6,425 nucleotides of DNA from Spirosoma sp. (GCA_028288385.1 JAQBNX010000480.1:1-6425), one strand, 5' to 3'. Counted from the stretch's first letter, positions 1-6,068 are shown. The notes: generated from the sequence alone by a model not told the origin. Made by a program: numbers and translations.

Positions 1-1
1 G

Positions 2-469
2 CAGTCTTACCAAAAATCAAACAACCTGCTTAACGCCGGAGTGGGATTATCGGCTTACGGTGCGGGGGGACTTCCCATTGGCATCTCGTTCGAGAAAGGT
101 ATTACCGACCAGATCAGCGTTGGAGGTTTTGCCGATTTTTCACGCTACGGTTATAATGTCGGTGGCTATAAGTGGAACTACACGTTTATTTACGCCGGGG
201 CTCGTGGTTCTTATCACCTTGGCGCACTGCTGAACCTAGACAACAATAAGTTCGACCCCTATGACGGTGCTTCGCTGGGCTTCCGTAGCGCCAGTTACCA
301 CGACAACACAGGCTATAATTACAAAGATTACGTCAGCCCGTACAACAGTGGCCTGTTTCTGGGTATTCACGTTGGCGGACGGTATTACTTTTCTGAGAAG
401 CTGGGCGCTTTTGGTGAAGTTGGTTACGGTGTGTCGGCCCTGAAGCTAGGCCTGACAGCAAAGTTCTGA
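2..469 (+). CDS. Outer-membrane beta-barrel protein, 5' end cut off by the window
   Basis: The reading frame is open from base 2 to the TGA at 467-469, giving 155 visible residues. A GTG at 41 could be read as a start, but coding character continues unbroken upstream of it, so the gene most likely enters from the left and is partial. The protein is rich in Gly, Tyr, Phe and Ser, with alternating hydrophobic and polar stretches (for example SVGGFADFSRYGYNVGGY), as in membrane-spanning beta-strands. It ends in Phe after an alternating strand (LKLGLTAKF), matching the C-terminal Phe signal that the BAM complex recognises. This resembles small 8-10-stranded OmpA/OmpW-like barrels. The sequence does not show what, if anything, it transports. 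The next gene starts 23 bases after the stop on the same strand, so the two may be co-transcribed. The barrel class is fairly secure; the precise family is not. Confidence 0.8.
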   Translation, partial: QSYQKSNNLLNAGVGLSAYGAGGLPIGISFEKGITDQISVGGFADFSRYGYNVGGYKWNYTFIYAGARGSYHLGALLNLDNNKFDPYDGASLGFRSASYHDNTGYNYKDYVSPYNSGLFLGIHVGGRYYFSEKLGAFGEVGYGVSALKLGLTAKF

Positions 470-492
470 TATTGAGTTCACTCATCAATAAA

Positions 493-1158
493 ATGCCAAT
501 GAAAGTCCTCCATTCACTCTTTCTGTTCTTAGCCGTCGTCACCACTACGTATGGGCAACTGGCCAACGACAATACGTTTGCCGTGCAGATCGACGGAAAG
601 CCTTACAAAACTCAGCCCCGACGCATCCAGCTTGGCCGGTATTGGTGGGTAACGGCTAACAGCATCAAACCTGACCAGTCAATTCGGATCTGGCTCGGCA
701 GTCTCGACCACAAAGACATCATTGAGCCAGGCACATACCTCATTGTGGACGCTGATGCTCCCGACACAAAAGATAACTGGAAAGCCATTCAGGAGTCGGG
801 TACTTACAAAGGTCTGGCCGTGATTAAGTACGTAGAGGAAACCAAAGAACCACGCATGGAATACCACGTGGGCAAGTCGCGGAACAACCACGAGACCATT
901 ACGGTCAAAATGGGAACGGATGGGTTCCTGGAAGCCCAGTTCAACAGTACGCTGGCTGGCTCGTTCTGGAAGGAAAAAGGTACTGCAACCGTGTTTGGGG
1001 GCATGGGCCGACTGATGGGAAAAATGCAGGATAAGGTCATCACGAAAACGACGGGTTATAACTCCGAAATTGATCCGGAAGGTAACGGTTACAAACAGGA
1101 AGAAAAAACCGATAGCATCGTTCTCACCAACGGCCAATTCCGCCTGAAAATGAACTAA
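493..1158 (+). CDS. Secreted beta-rich protein of unknown function
   Basis: This is a 221-residue protein if started at the ATG at 493; a second ATG at 499 gives 219. The frame is open back to a TTG at 472, but the ATGs place a signal peptide directly at the N-terminus: Met-Lys, a hydrophobic core (LHSLFLFLAVV), then TTTYG before Gln22, where signal peptidase I probably cuts. No lipobox Cys is present, so it is expected to be soluble in the periplasm or secreted. The A-rich AATAAA just before 493 suits Bacteroidota starts; there is no Shine-Dalgarno. The mature part is polar and predicted mostly beta, with an early FAVQIDGKPYKT stretch and a final strand pair (SIVLTNGQFRLKMN). This layout recalls DUF6252/lipocalin-like periplasmic proteins, though I cannot assign a family with confidence. 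It follows the barrel gene by 23 bases and is probably in its operon. Confidence 0.75.
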   Translation: MPMKVLHSLFLFLAVVTTTYGQLANDNTFAVQIDGKPYKTQPRRIQLGRYWWVTANSIKPDQSIRIWLGSLDHKDIIEPGTYLIVDADAPDTKDNWKAIQESGTYKGLAVIKYVEETKEPRMEYHVGKSRNNHETITVKMGTDGFLEAQFNSTLAGSFWKEKGTATVFGGMGRLMGKMQDKVITKTTGYNSEIDPEGNGYKQEEKTDSIVLTNGQFRLKMN

Positions 1159-1239
1159 CTGTCGGTTACACTTCAAGGTCTTCCTAAAATATTGGCCCGC
1201 GCTGCCCGACTGGCAAATTCTTCTAATCGGTGCAGTTGG

Positions 1240-1295
1240 TCCCCACAACACCAGCATCTGCTCTTCGCCTAGGGCTAATGCTGGTGTTGTGGGGA
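1240..1295 (+). terminator. Long perfect stem-loop after the secreted-protein gene
   Basis: Bases 1240-1257 and 1278-1295 are perfect inverted repeats of 18 bp (arm core CCCCACAACACCAGCAT), with a 20-base loop that itself contains the palindrome CCTAGG. It lies 81 bases after the stop at 1158, where a transcript end is expected. The right arm is followed by GATTGAAG, not a run of T, so this is not a textbook intrinsic terminator. It could be a terminator with a weak tail, or an RNA-stabilising 3' end. The structure is certain; its role is inferred. Confidence 0.6.
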
Positions 1296-1319
1296 GATTG
1301 AAGTGCTTAATCTACCGTA

Positions 1320-1332
1320 TGTTAGTCTAACA
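1320..1332. repeat. 13-base odd palindrome, possible operator
   Basis: TGTTAG-T-CTAACA is a perfect 6-bp dyad around a single central base. One-base spacing makes it a poor RNA hairpin but a reasonable site for a dimeric DNA-binding protein. It sits 24 bases past the end of the stem-loop at 1240-1295 and almost 600 bases before the kinase start, so no target gene is obvious. A dyad of this size can occur by chance in several kilobases. Confidence 0.25.
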
Positions 1333-1691
1333 AGATTGTTTTGATGACATTAAAGATTTCTCGTTCTTTACTTTATATAAAAAGAGCAGCCTTCAATACG
1401 TTTATGCTGCAACTTAAACAGATTACTCGCTGACTTTTCCTGTACATAGCTTTACTCAGACCGCTAAACCTACAAAAGAACCTGATCAGTAAGTAGGCTT
1501 GCCTGGAGTAGGGAGCGTCGATAGTAGGATTTATTTATTCTATAAGGAAAAATCGCAGGGGTAACAAACAGAGTTCATGAGCGCCTAACCCAACTATTTG
1601 TGGTTGCGGGCATCATACAGCTCGGTTTAATCTGCACGGACTGCCGAATTACTGATTTTTAAGAATACCCGTTCTACGCTTAGCTTTTTAT

Positions 1692-1715
1692 GCGGCTACA
1701 CCGATGTATAGCCGC
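1692..1715. repeat. GC-rich hairpin upstream of the kinase gene
   Basis: GCGGCTA (1692-1698) pairs perfectly with TAGCCGC (1709-1715) around a 10-base loop. It is followed by TCATTAAAG on the plus strand and lacks a T-run on either side, so I do not call it a terminator. It could lie in the long leader of the kinase transcript or end an unseen small RNA. Confidence 0.35.
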
Positions 1716-1906
1716 TCATTAAAGAAACTAGTGGTGACTCGCTTAAGATCATATCATTATTTTCGTAAAGGCGTTTCCGCCCAATGTGTTAGAGCGCATT
1801 CTTCGGGCTTACGTGTTTTGATAAGCTGGCCCTGGGTATCTGAAACGAATAAACACACTGGCTGGCTACTGGCTTCCCAACCGTGTTGCCCACTATTTAC
1901 TCTTAC

Positions 1907-1909
1907 AGG
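1907..1909 (+). promoter_or_regulatory. Weak Shine-Dalgarno that favours the ATG at 1919
   Basis: AGG within TTACAGGTATA lies 9 bases before the ATG at 1919, a workable spacing. It supports that start over the in-frame GTG at 1883, which would only add a 12-residue tail (VLPTIYSYRYTG) ahead of the conserved membrane region. Confidence 0.35.
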
Positions 1910-1918
1910 TATACTGGC

Positions 1919-2944
1919 ATGATCCGCATCAACGATAACCGTCTGAATTGGTTTGGCCCGCTCATCCTGTTTATTTTCGGTCACGTATTTTTTAGGCTTG
2001 GTTTCTGGTTAGAGGCACCACCGACGGCACTCTTCCACTCGGTGCTGGTTGGTATAGGAGCGGGATATTTATTCTGGCACCTAAACCGCACGATCATCCA
2101 CCAGGTACAACGTCGATTTCCGGGTCTTGAACTTACCCAGAAGCGTCTCGGGATGCTGTTGCTGTTGACCCCCCTGCTGGTGAACGGGGCCGTCTTTTTT
2201 CGTTTTGGCCTGCACATTCTGCTTGGTTCGCGGCCGGCGTTGTGGCTTGGCCCGGTCGACTACACCGCTTCCTTGGGTATTCAGTTGTTTTACCACTTCG
2301 TATATTTCAGTGTCTATGAAGGCAGATACGTACTGCTGCATTGGAAAGAAACGTACGAGGAAAAAGAGGATCTCATCAAAGCGCAGTGGCAGACCCGCTT
2401 CAATTCTCTTAAAAGCCAGGTTAATCCGCACTTCCTTTTTAATTCCCTCAACGCACTTTCGGCACTCATCGAGGAATCCCCAGCGCAGGCTGCCCGGTTT
2501 GTCGATGAGTTGTCTAATATGTATCGCTATCTGCTCCAGGCAAACGACGAAGAATTAGTTATGCTGAGTACGGAGTTAAAATTTATTGAATCCTATACGC
2601 ACCTGTTGCAAACGCGCTATGGCAGCGGACTATGCGTTCGAACGGCTGTTTATGAGCATTACTTAACCCGGTTACTGCCACCCTTAACCCTACAGCTATT
2701 GGTTGAAAATGCAGTGAAGCACAACGTTATTCTGGCAAACCAACCACTCATCATTGAAATCGACACCACGGAAACAGGACAACTGCGTGTGCGGAATAAC
2801 CTCCAGCGTAAAAATGGGCGGGTGCTGAGCAATGGTGTTGGCCTGAGCAACATTGCCGATAAATACCGAATGCTGGCCCAGACTGACATTATAATCCAGG
2901 ATGGAGATGGACATTTTACCGTTTTAGTGCCGCTGCTCAATTAA
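1919..2944 (+). CDS. LytS/YehU-type membrane sensor histidine kinase
   Basis: This 341-residue protein is a sensor kinase of the His_kinase (PF06580) plus HATPase_c class, which normally phosphorylates a LytTR-type response regulator. Four hydrophobic segments (about residues 11-31, 37-58, 77-101 and 117-139) form the membrane input module, with no recognisable periplasmic sensor domain. A charged linker (HWKETYEEKEDLIKAQ) follows. The phospho-acceptor box is QVNPHFLFNSLNAL, with His171 the likely phosphorylated residue. Then come MYRYLLQ, the partly conserved ELKFIESY segment and the ATP-binding N-box LVENAVKHN (Glu263, Asn264). The glycine-rich box NGVGLSNIADKYRM ends at about residue 318. 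All catalytic elements are present and length is usual for the short four-helix type found in Bacteroidota. The start is taken at the ATG; an upstream GTG at 1883 would give 353 residues. The partner regulator, usually adjacent, is not in the window: the next gene is convergent and unrelated. Family assignment is strong; the signal sensed is unknown. Confidence 0.95.
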   Translation: MIRINDNRLNWFGPLILFIFGHVFFRLGFWLEAPPTALFHSVLVGIGAGYLFWHLNRTIIHQVQRRFPGLELTQKRLGMLLLLTPLLVNGAVFFRFGLHILLGSRPALWLGPVDYTASLGIQLFYHFVYFSVYEGRYVLLHWKETYEEKEDLIKAQWQTRFNSLKSQVNPHFLFNSLNALSALIEESPAQAARFVDELSNMYRYLLQANDEELVMLSTELKFIESYTHLLQTRYGSGLCVRTAVYEHYLTRLLPPLTLQLLVENAVKHNVILANQPLIIEIDTTETGQLRVRNNLQRKNGRVLSNGVGLSNIADKYRMLAQTDIIIQDGDGHFTVLVPLLN

Positions 2945-3016
2945 CTGGCCTTTATGAGTGGGCAGTTGAACCAGACCTGAATGAACTGGTTAGTTTAGTA
3001 ACAACCAAAGCCATAA

Positions 3017-3069
3017 TGGCCTATCCAGGCTAGTTTTATCGACAAATGAAAAATAACCTGGATAGGCCA
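3017..3069. terminator. Symmetrical hairpin between convergent genes
   Basis: TGGCCTATCCAGG (3017-3029) and CCTGGATAGGCCA (3057-3069) are perfect 13-bp inverted repeats around a 27-base AT-rich loop. The element lies 72 bases after the kinase stop and 43 bases beyond the stop of the minus-strand gene, the place for a bidirectional terminator. The plus-strand tail is CAAAATTTAAC and the minus-strand tail is TTATGGCTTT; neither is a strong U-run. Confidence 0.6.
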
Positions 3070-3112
3070 CAAAATTTAACAGACATTTTACCCTCTATAC
3101 TAACGGGACTAA

Positions 3113-3466
3113 TCAATACCCAGCTAAGGGGTTAGCTGACTCATTTACTGACGCACCCCTGGCTGTATCTCCTGTTTTAGGTACCACTTTTGCGACCGAT
3201 ACGATCAGCGTAGCCAAAGCTTCTTTAGTAACTTCGTCAATCATTACGACCCAGTCGGTTGAAAGTACCTGATGCGTTTTATGCCCGATGGGGTCGTGGA
3301 CTACAGCATTGGTTGCGTTACGTTTGGATAATGTAAGGTTAATGGCATCGCCTGACTGGAAGGTAGGCGAAAAGCTAAAGTAGCTATCGGCCACAATCAG
3401 GCCACCGTTGCCGTCGGAGGCTGGTTCAAAGAAAATTACTTTAAGTTTCTCGGATTCGTTGCTCAT
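3113..3466 (-). CDS. Unrecognised 117-residue cytoplasmic protein
   Basis: The frame runs from an ATG at 3466 to a TGA at 3113. I do not recognise the family. There is no signal peptide, no membrane segment and no Cys. Residues 8-14 (LKVIFFE), 23-33 (LIVADSYFSFS), 41-47 (INLTLSK) and 70-76 (TDWVVMI) look like beta-strands. A hydrophobic stretch at residues 82-94 (EALATLIVSVAKV) could be a helix or strand. The last 20 or so residues (from PKTGDTARG) are Gly/Ser/Asn-rich and probably disordered. This suggests a compact beta-rich domain with a flexible tail. It stands alone, converging on the kinase gene and diverging from the DUF71 gene. No Shine-Dalgarno precedes the ATG and no clear promoter box was found. 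Its protein-like composition and length for the region argue that it is a real gene, but this rests on sequence character alone. Confidence 0.65.
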   Translation of the reverse strand: MSNESEKLKVIFFEPASDGNGGLIVADSYFSFSPTFQSGDAINLTLSKRNATNAVVHDPIGHKTHQVLSTDWVVMIDEVTKEALATLIVSVAKVVPKTGDTARGASVNESANPLAGY

Positions 3467-3812
3467 AAGGGCTGTTTGGTTATATATCTGAATGGTTAAA
3501 TGAAAAGTGAGAACAGATGCTACTGCCCGGCTATACCCAGTAATCGCTTACCTTCGCTTTTACCTGCACTGGCCGGACGCTACGTGCCGATCCTCCTAAC
3601 AGAATCAATGATAGGATGACCAAGCATCTGGCTCTTAAAGCAAACAATTTACTAACGGCTCTGCTTAAAAAAGAAGAAAATTAATTGAATATTCTGCTCT
3701 GGGACACTGGCTTATGACCACTGCCCACGTTGAAATCTACCATGAGGGCTCTTAGGTCTGTTCACCTTTGTCGCGTAGATAGAGGCAGCCTGCTTCTGTT
3801 ATCAACCTCATC
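3467..3812. other. Divergent intergenic gap of 346 bases
   Basis: This gap separates two genes read outwards from it, so it should carry promoters for both. I found no perfect TAnnTTTG box on either strand; CACCTTTG at 3763-3770 is a one-mismatch candidate for the DUF71 gene, without a well-spaced upstream TTTG. A minus-strand frame from a TTG at 3647 to a TAG at 3531 encodes 38 residues with a hydrophobic, signal-peptide-like start (RCLVILSLILLGGSARS), but has no ATG and no ribosome site. I looked for a cobalamin riboswitch because of the neighbouring gene family and did not find a convincing B12 box. Confidence 0.5.
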
Positions 3813-4538
3813 ATGAACGGTACCGCCAGCTTACCTCACCCCAAAGCCCTGATGAACTGGTCGGGCGGAAAAGATTCGGCTCTCGCTCTGCACCGCATCT
3901 GGCAGCAGAATGACTATGCTGTCCAAAATTTGTTTACAACGGTCAACAATGCGTCCGGGCGCGTATCGATGCATGGCATACGGCACGAACTCATTCTGGC
4001 CCAGGCCAACCGACTGAACTTACCGCTGATTCAGTTGAACCTACCCGAAGAAACGTCCATGACTGACTATTCGCAGCAGGTAGCCGACCAGCTGGCCCCG
4101 TTGGTAAAGGCCGGCGTTACTCACTCAGTTTTTGGAGATATCTTTCTGGAAGACCTCCGGCATTGGCGCGAGGATCAGTTGGCTACCATGGGCCTTATGG
4201 GAGTATTTCCACTCTGGAAAGTTGATTCCAACGCCCTGCTGGAAGAATTTTGGGCGGCCGGTTTTCAGACTATTGTGGTTGCTGTAAACGGGCAGGTACT
4301 CGACCGTTCATTTTGTGGCCGGGTGTTAGACCGGCAATTCGTGGCAGACCTGCCACCCGATGTAGACCCGTGCGGAGAAAACGGTGAGTTTCATACCTTC
4401 GTTTTTGAGGCTCCTTATTTCAGCAGTCCGATTGTCTTTAGCAAGGGCCAAACTGTTGAACGAACCTACTCGTTTACCAATGCTCAGAGACAGACGCAGA
4501 CTTCGCTTTATTTCTTCACCGATCTGTTGCCTGGCTGA
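3813..4538 (+). CDS. Dph6-like (DUF71/COG2102) PP-loop ATP pyrophosphatase family protein
   Basis: This 241-residue protein belongs to the diphthine-ammonia ligase-like ATP-binding family (PF01902). Such enzymes adenylate a carboxylate with ATP, release pyrophosphate and can form an amide. The PP-loop is SGGKDS at residues 17-22 within MNWSGGKDSALALHR. Other conserved blocks are SMHGIRHELI (52-61), VFGDIFLEDLRHWRED (106-121) and the C-terminal family signature DPCGENGEFHTFVFEAPYF (185-203), which holds likely active-site Asp, Asn and Glu. All blocks are intact and length is normal. The ATG at 3813 is used because the frame closes at a stop at 3780 and no other ATG precedes the PP-loop by more than a few residues. 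Archaeal and eukaryotic relatives make diphthamide, which bacteria lack. Published comparative genomics split this family and linked a bacterial branch to vitamin B12 salvage. No B12 gene is visible here, so the substrate stays open. The stop overlaps the next start. Confidence 0.9.
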   Translation: MNGTASLPHPKALMNWSGGKDSALALHRIWQQNDYAVQNLFTTVNNASGRVSMHGIRHELILAQANRLNLPLIQLNLPEETSMTDYSQQVADQLAPLVKAGVTHSVFGDIFLEDLRHWREDQLATMGLMGVFPLWKVDSNALLEEFWAAGFQTIVVAVNGQVLDRSFCGRVLDRQFVADLPPDVDPCGENGEFHTFVFEAPYFSSPIVFSKGQTVERTYSFTNAQRQTQTSLYFFTDLLPG

Positions 4539-4753
4539 TGAGGATTCCTGATAAACACCTCCCCCATGCCTGTCCACGCTGCGGCCGTCTGTTTACGTGT
4601 CGGGCGAACTCGGGGCTAAAGTGCGACTGCATGGGGTTTACTCTTTCTCCGGCTACTCTGCAGCGCATTCGTGAATATACCGAGTTAACATTTGGTGACT
4701 ATACCTGCCTATACGTGGCTTGTTTGCAGGAATTGCAGCAAGAAAGTGAATGA
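4538..4753 (+). CDS. Small cysteine-rich CWC-type protein, probably metal-binding
   Basis: This 71-residue protein has seven cysteines: Cys12 and Cys15 (CPRCG), Cys21, Cys29 and Cys31 (CDC), Cys57 and Cys62 (CLYVAC). The order CPxCG, FxC, CxC, then a spacer beginning GFTLS and a C-terminal Cys pair matches the bacterial cysteine-rich CWC family (PF14375), of similar length. Here the Trp of the name-giving CWC is Asp. The spacing suggests a zinc ribbon or a small iron/zinc site, but no biochemical role is established for the family. The ATG shares its A with the last base of the upstream TGA (TGATG at 4536-4540), so translation is almost certainly coupled to the DUF71 enzyme. It therefore probably works with, or is needed in proportion to, that enzyme. 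No signal peptide, so it is cytoplasmic. Confidence 0.85.
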   Translation: MRIPDKHLPHACPRCGRLFTCRANSGLKCDCMGFTLSPATLQRIREYTELTFGDYTCLYVACLQELQQESE

Positions 4754-4785
4754 TCAACACCAATTGCGGATAGTCTTTAATCTCT

Positions 4786-4818
4786 GGCGGGTTGGCCAAT
4801 GGGCTAACATTACTCGCC
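4786..4818 (+). terminator. Hairpin just after the CWC gene
   Basis: GTTGGCC (4791-4797) pairs with GGCTAAC (4802-4808) as seven base pairs, one of them G-U, around the tetraloop AATG. An outer GGCG (4786-4789) can pair with CGCC (4815-4818). It starts 32 bases after the stop codon. There is no T-run behind it, so terminator function is a guess from position and structure. Confidence 0.4.
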
Positions 4819-4882
4819 TAACCAGCGCTTAAGATCACCGGCTTTTTCCCGGCTGACCCAGTGATGGGATGAAACGATTCGA

Positions 4883-4941
4883 TAGTACAGTAACTTATAC
4901 ATACCTCAAAAGAGGGGCTCTTGCATATTCGTTAGTACAGT
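4883..4941. repeat. Two 9-base direct repeats 50 bases apart
   Basis: TAGTACAGT occurs at 4883-4891 and again at 4933-4941, offset by exactly 50 bases. Between them AAGAG and CTCTT (4910-4914 and 4918-4922) form a tiny hairpin. The second copy abuts the long hairpin at 4943. Short direct repeats can be chance, a duplicated site or the trace of a past insertion; nothing here decides. Confidence 0.3.
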
Positions 4942-4942
4942 T

Positions 4943-5005
4943 TTGAATCAACCCCTGCCCCGCTTCCCGCACTAATACGGGAGGTGAGGTCAGGGGTTAA
5001 TTCAA
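4943..5005. terminator. Long imperfect hairpin, probable bidirectional terminator
   Basis: Bases 4943-4957 and 4991-5005 pair at 14 of 15 positions (arm ACCCCTG/CAGGGGT plus AT-rich flanks). The inside continues as a second stem, CCCG (4966-4969) with CGGG (4978-4981) and several outer pairs, so the whole 63-base element can fold into one long rod. It lies 55 bases past the cytochrome stop and also faces the CWC operon. AT-rich outer arms give A/T tails for both directions, as in bidirectional intrinsic terminators. Confidence 0.65.
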
Positions 5006-5060
5006 TTTAGTCCTTAATGTTCTTACCCGAAAACCTGAAATGACTCACCAAGTTGCTCTG

Positions 5061-6068
5061 TTAGTTTGCCGCAATAGTCTGCTTCGCAACTGGTCCAGGC
5101 GTAAACGTAACGACTTGATTACGGACCGGCTTCAGGGTCCGCAGGTACGTATAAATGGCACCCAGATCGTTTTCGGTCATTCCGGCATACATAATCCACG
5201 GCATCAGGGTCTGTTTTTCGCCTGGCTTAACCGCTAGTGGCGTATAGCCCCGCGCAGGATCATGCGCTTTGAAGCGAGCAATAAAAGCTTCTTTAGTCCA
5301 GCGGCCGAGGCCCGTTTCAGGGTCGGGTGTAATGTTGGCCGAGCGGACCATTCCATCTGGCATGCCAAACTCCATACCACCTGCGAATTCCATGCCGGCA
5401 ATGGGCGTTCCATTTTCCCGCTTGGTGTGACAGTCGCTACAGGAAGCCGCGTTAACTAGGTACCCGCCATAGGCCAGCGCATCGGTCGTGTCGGGGCGGG
5501 GCTGTGGGTTTGGCTGTTGCGGAATGGTATTCACAATGAAATTCATTGGAAAATCGAGCGTAGTTGCCGGAGGCTTATTCGCGATGGGTTGCAGCGTGCG
5601 CACGTAGGCAATTATTGACTTGACGTCTTCCGTATCCATGCGGCCGTATGCCGGGTGCGGCATCAAGGGAAAAAGGGCTTTGCCATCGTGATCGACGCCT
5701 GCGGTAATAGCCCGGAATAACTCACCATCCGTCCATTTTCCTATACCGGCGGGTGTAATGTTGCGGGAGTAAAACACACCGGGGAAACCCATTTCTGGTC
5801 CGAAGCGCTCACCACCTTTTCCCATCGTGCCGGCAACCGGAGGCCCGGCATACAGACTCCAGTCGCGTGTGCTGTGGCAGTCCATACAAATATTGACGTG
5901 ATTTGCTAGGTAGCGCCCCCGTTCAATCTGAGCAGGAGTGGCTTTTACCGTAATTGCTGGTGGGGGGCCCACGTTGGGCAAACCGAATTTTACGTAGGCC
6001 AGCACACCACCAATGCCGACCAGGACAACAGTCAGCCCAATGCCGACGTAACGAACTACTTTTTTCAT
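5061..6068 (-). CDS. Membrane-anchored di-heme cytochrome c
   Basis: This 335-residue electron-transfer protein is predicted to sit in the periplasm on an N-terminal anchor. The start is the ATG at 6068 (MKKVVRYVG), directly before a hydrophobic helix at about residues 8-26; an upstream in-frame ATG at 6122 would put 18 extra residues ahead of it and is less likely. Two heme sites are visible: CMDCH at 61-65 and CSDCH at 210-214. Each is followed by an NITP-type block (SRNITP at 101-106, SANITPDPETG at 243-253), a Trp-Thr pair (112-113 and 257-258) and a Met-Pro likely to supply the distal ligand (Met136 in PLMPHPAYG, Met289 in LMPWIMYAG). The protein is thus an internal duplication of a one-heme domain. 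Similar proteins in Bacteroidota and Proteobacteria accept electrons from dehydrogenases or feed terminal oxidases; no partner is visible here. It is transcribed alone, towards the DUF71-CWC pair. Confidence 0.93.
   Translation of the reverse strand: MKKVVRYVGIGLTVVLVGIGGVLAYVKFGLPNVGPPPAITVKATPAQIERGRYLANHVNICMDCHSTRDWSLYAGPPVAGTMGKGGERFGPEMGFPGVFYSRNITPAGIGKWTDGELFRAITAGVDHDGKALFPLMPHPAYGRMDTEDVKSIIAYVRTLQPIANKPPATTLDFPMNFIVNTIPQQPNPQPRPDTTDALAYGGYLVNAASCSDCHTKRENGTPIAGMEFAGGMEFGMPDGMVRSANITPDPETGLGRWTKEAFIARFKAHDPARGYTPLAVKPGEKQTLMPWIMYAGMTENDLGAIYTYLRTLKPVRNQVVTFTPGPVAKQTIAAN

Larger units (their letters stand above)
1159..1918. other. Gene-free stretch of 760 bases
   Basis: No reading frame here looks like a protein gene. 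Stops are dense on the plus strand between 1300 and 1700. A 72-codon plus frame (1704-1922) and a 75-codon minus frame running into the kinase gene (1757-1984) have unremarkable composition, no recognisable motif and no supporting start signal. I found no tRNA T-loop pattern and no perfect TAnnTTTG promoter box. What it does hold is the stem-loop at 1240-1295, an odd palindrome at 1320-1332, an AT-rich patch around 1366-1385 and a hairpin at 1692-1715. It probably includes the promoter and leader of the kinase gene, and may include an unrecognised small RNA. Confidence 0.55.
4754..5060. other. Convergent intergenic gap of 307 bases
   Basis: This gap lies between the ends of the CWC gene (plus) and the cytochrome gene (minus). 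No reading frame looks coding. It contains a branched hairpin close to the CWC stop, a pair of 9-base direct repeats and a long imperfect hairpin close to the cytochrome stop, all listed separately. Confidence 0.6.

Noticed and set aside
41..469. GTG at 41 as the start of the beta-barrel gene
   Set aside because: The frame is open and coding-like back to base 2, and the GTG falls inside a strand-like stretch with no signal peptide after it; an outer-membrane protein needs one.
679..1257. Long minus-strand frame antisense to the secreted-protein gene
   Set aside because: It mirrors a gene with a clear signal peptide and sensible composition; its own product is His/Phe/Arg-rich with no motif and reads into the stem-loop.
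1704..1922. Plus-strand 72-codon frame before the kinase
   Set aside because: Arg/Ser/Leu-rich random composition, overlaps the kinase start in another frame, no family resemblance.
1757..1984. Minus-strand 75-codon frame overlapping the kinase start
   Set aside because: It runs antisense into the kinase membrane region, has no recognisable motif and no start signal.
3690..3812. Cobalamin riboswitch upstream of the DUF71 gene
   Set aside because: Fragments such as GACCACTGCCCACG and GGCAGCCTGC are suggestive, but no B12 box of the AGCCAGGAGACCTGCC type and no matching core fold could be assembled.
5040..5459. Two 65-codon plus-strand frames within the cytochrome gene
   Set aside because: Antisense shadows of the heme-binding gene, whose motifs fix the true frame.
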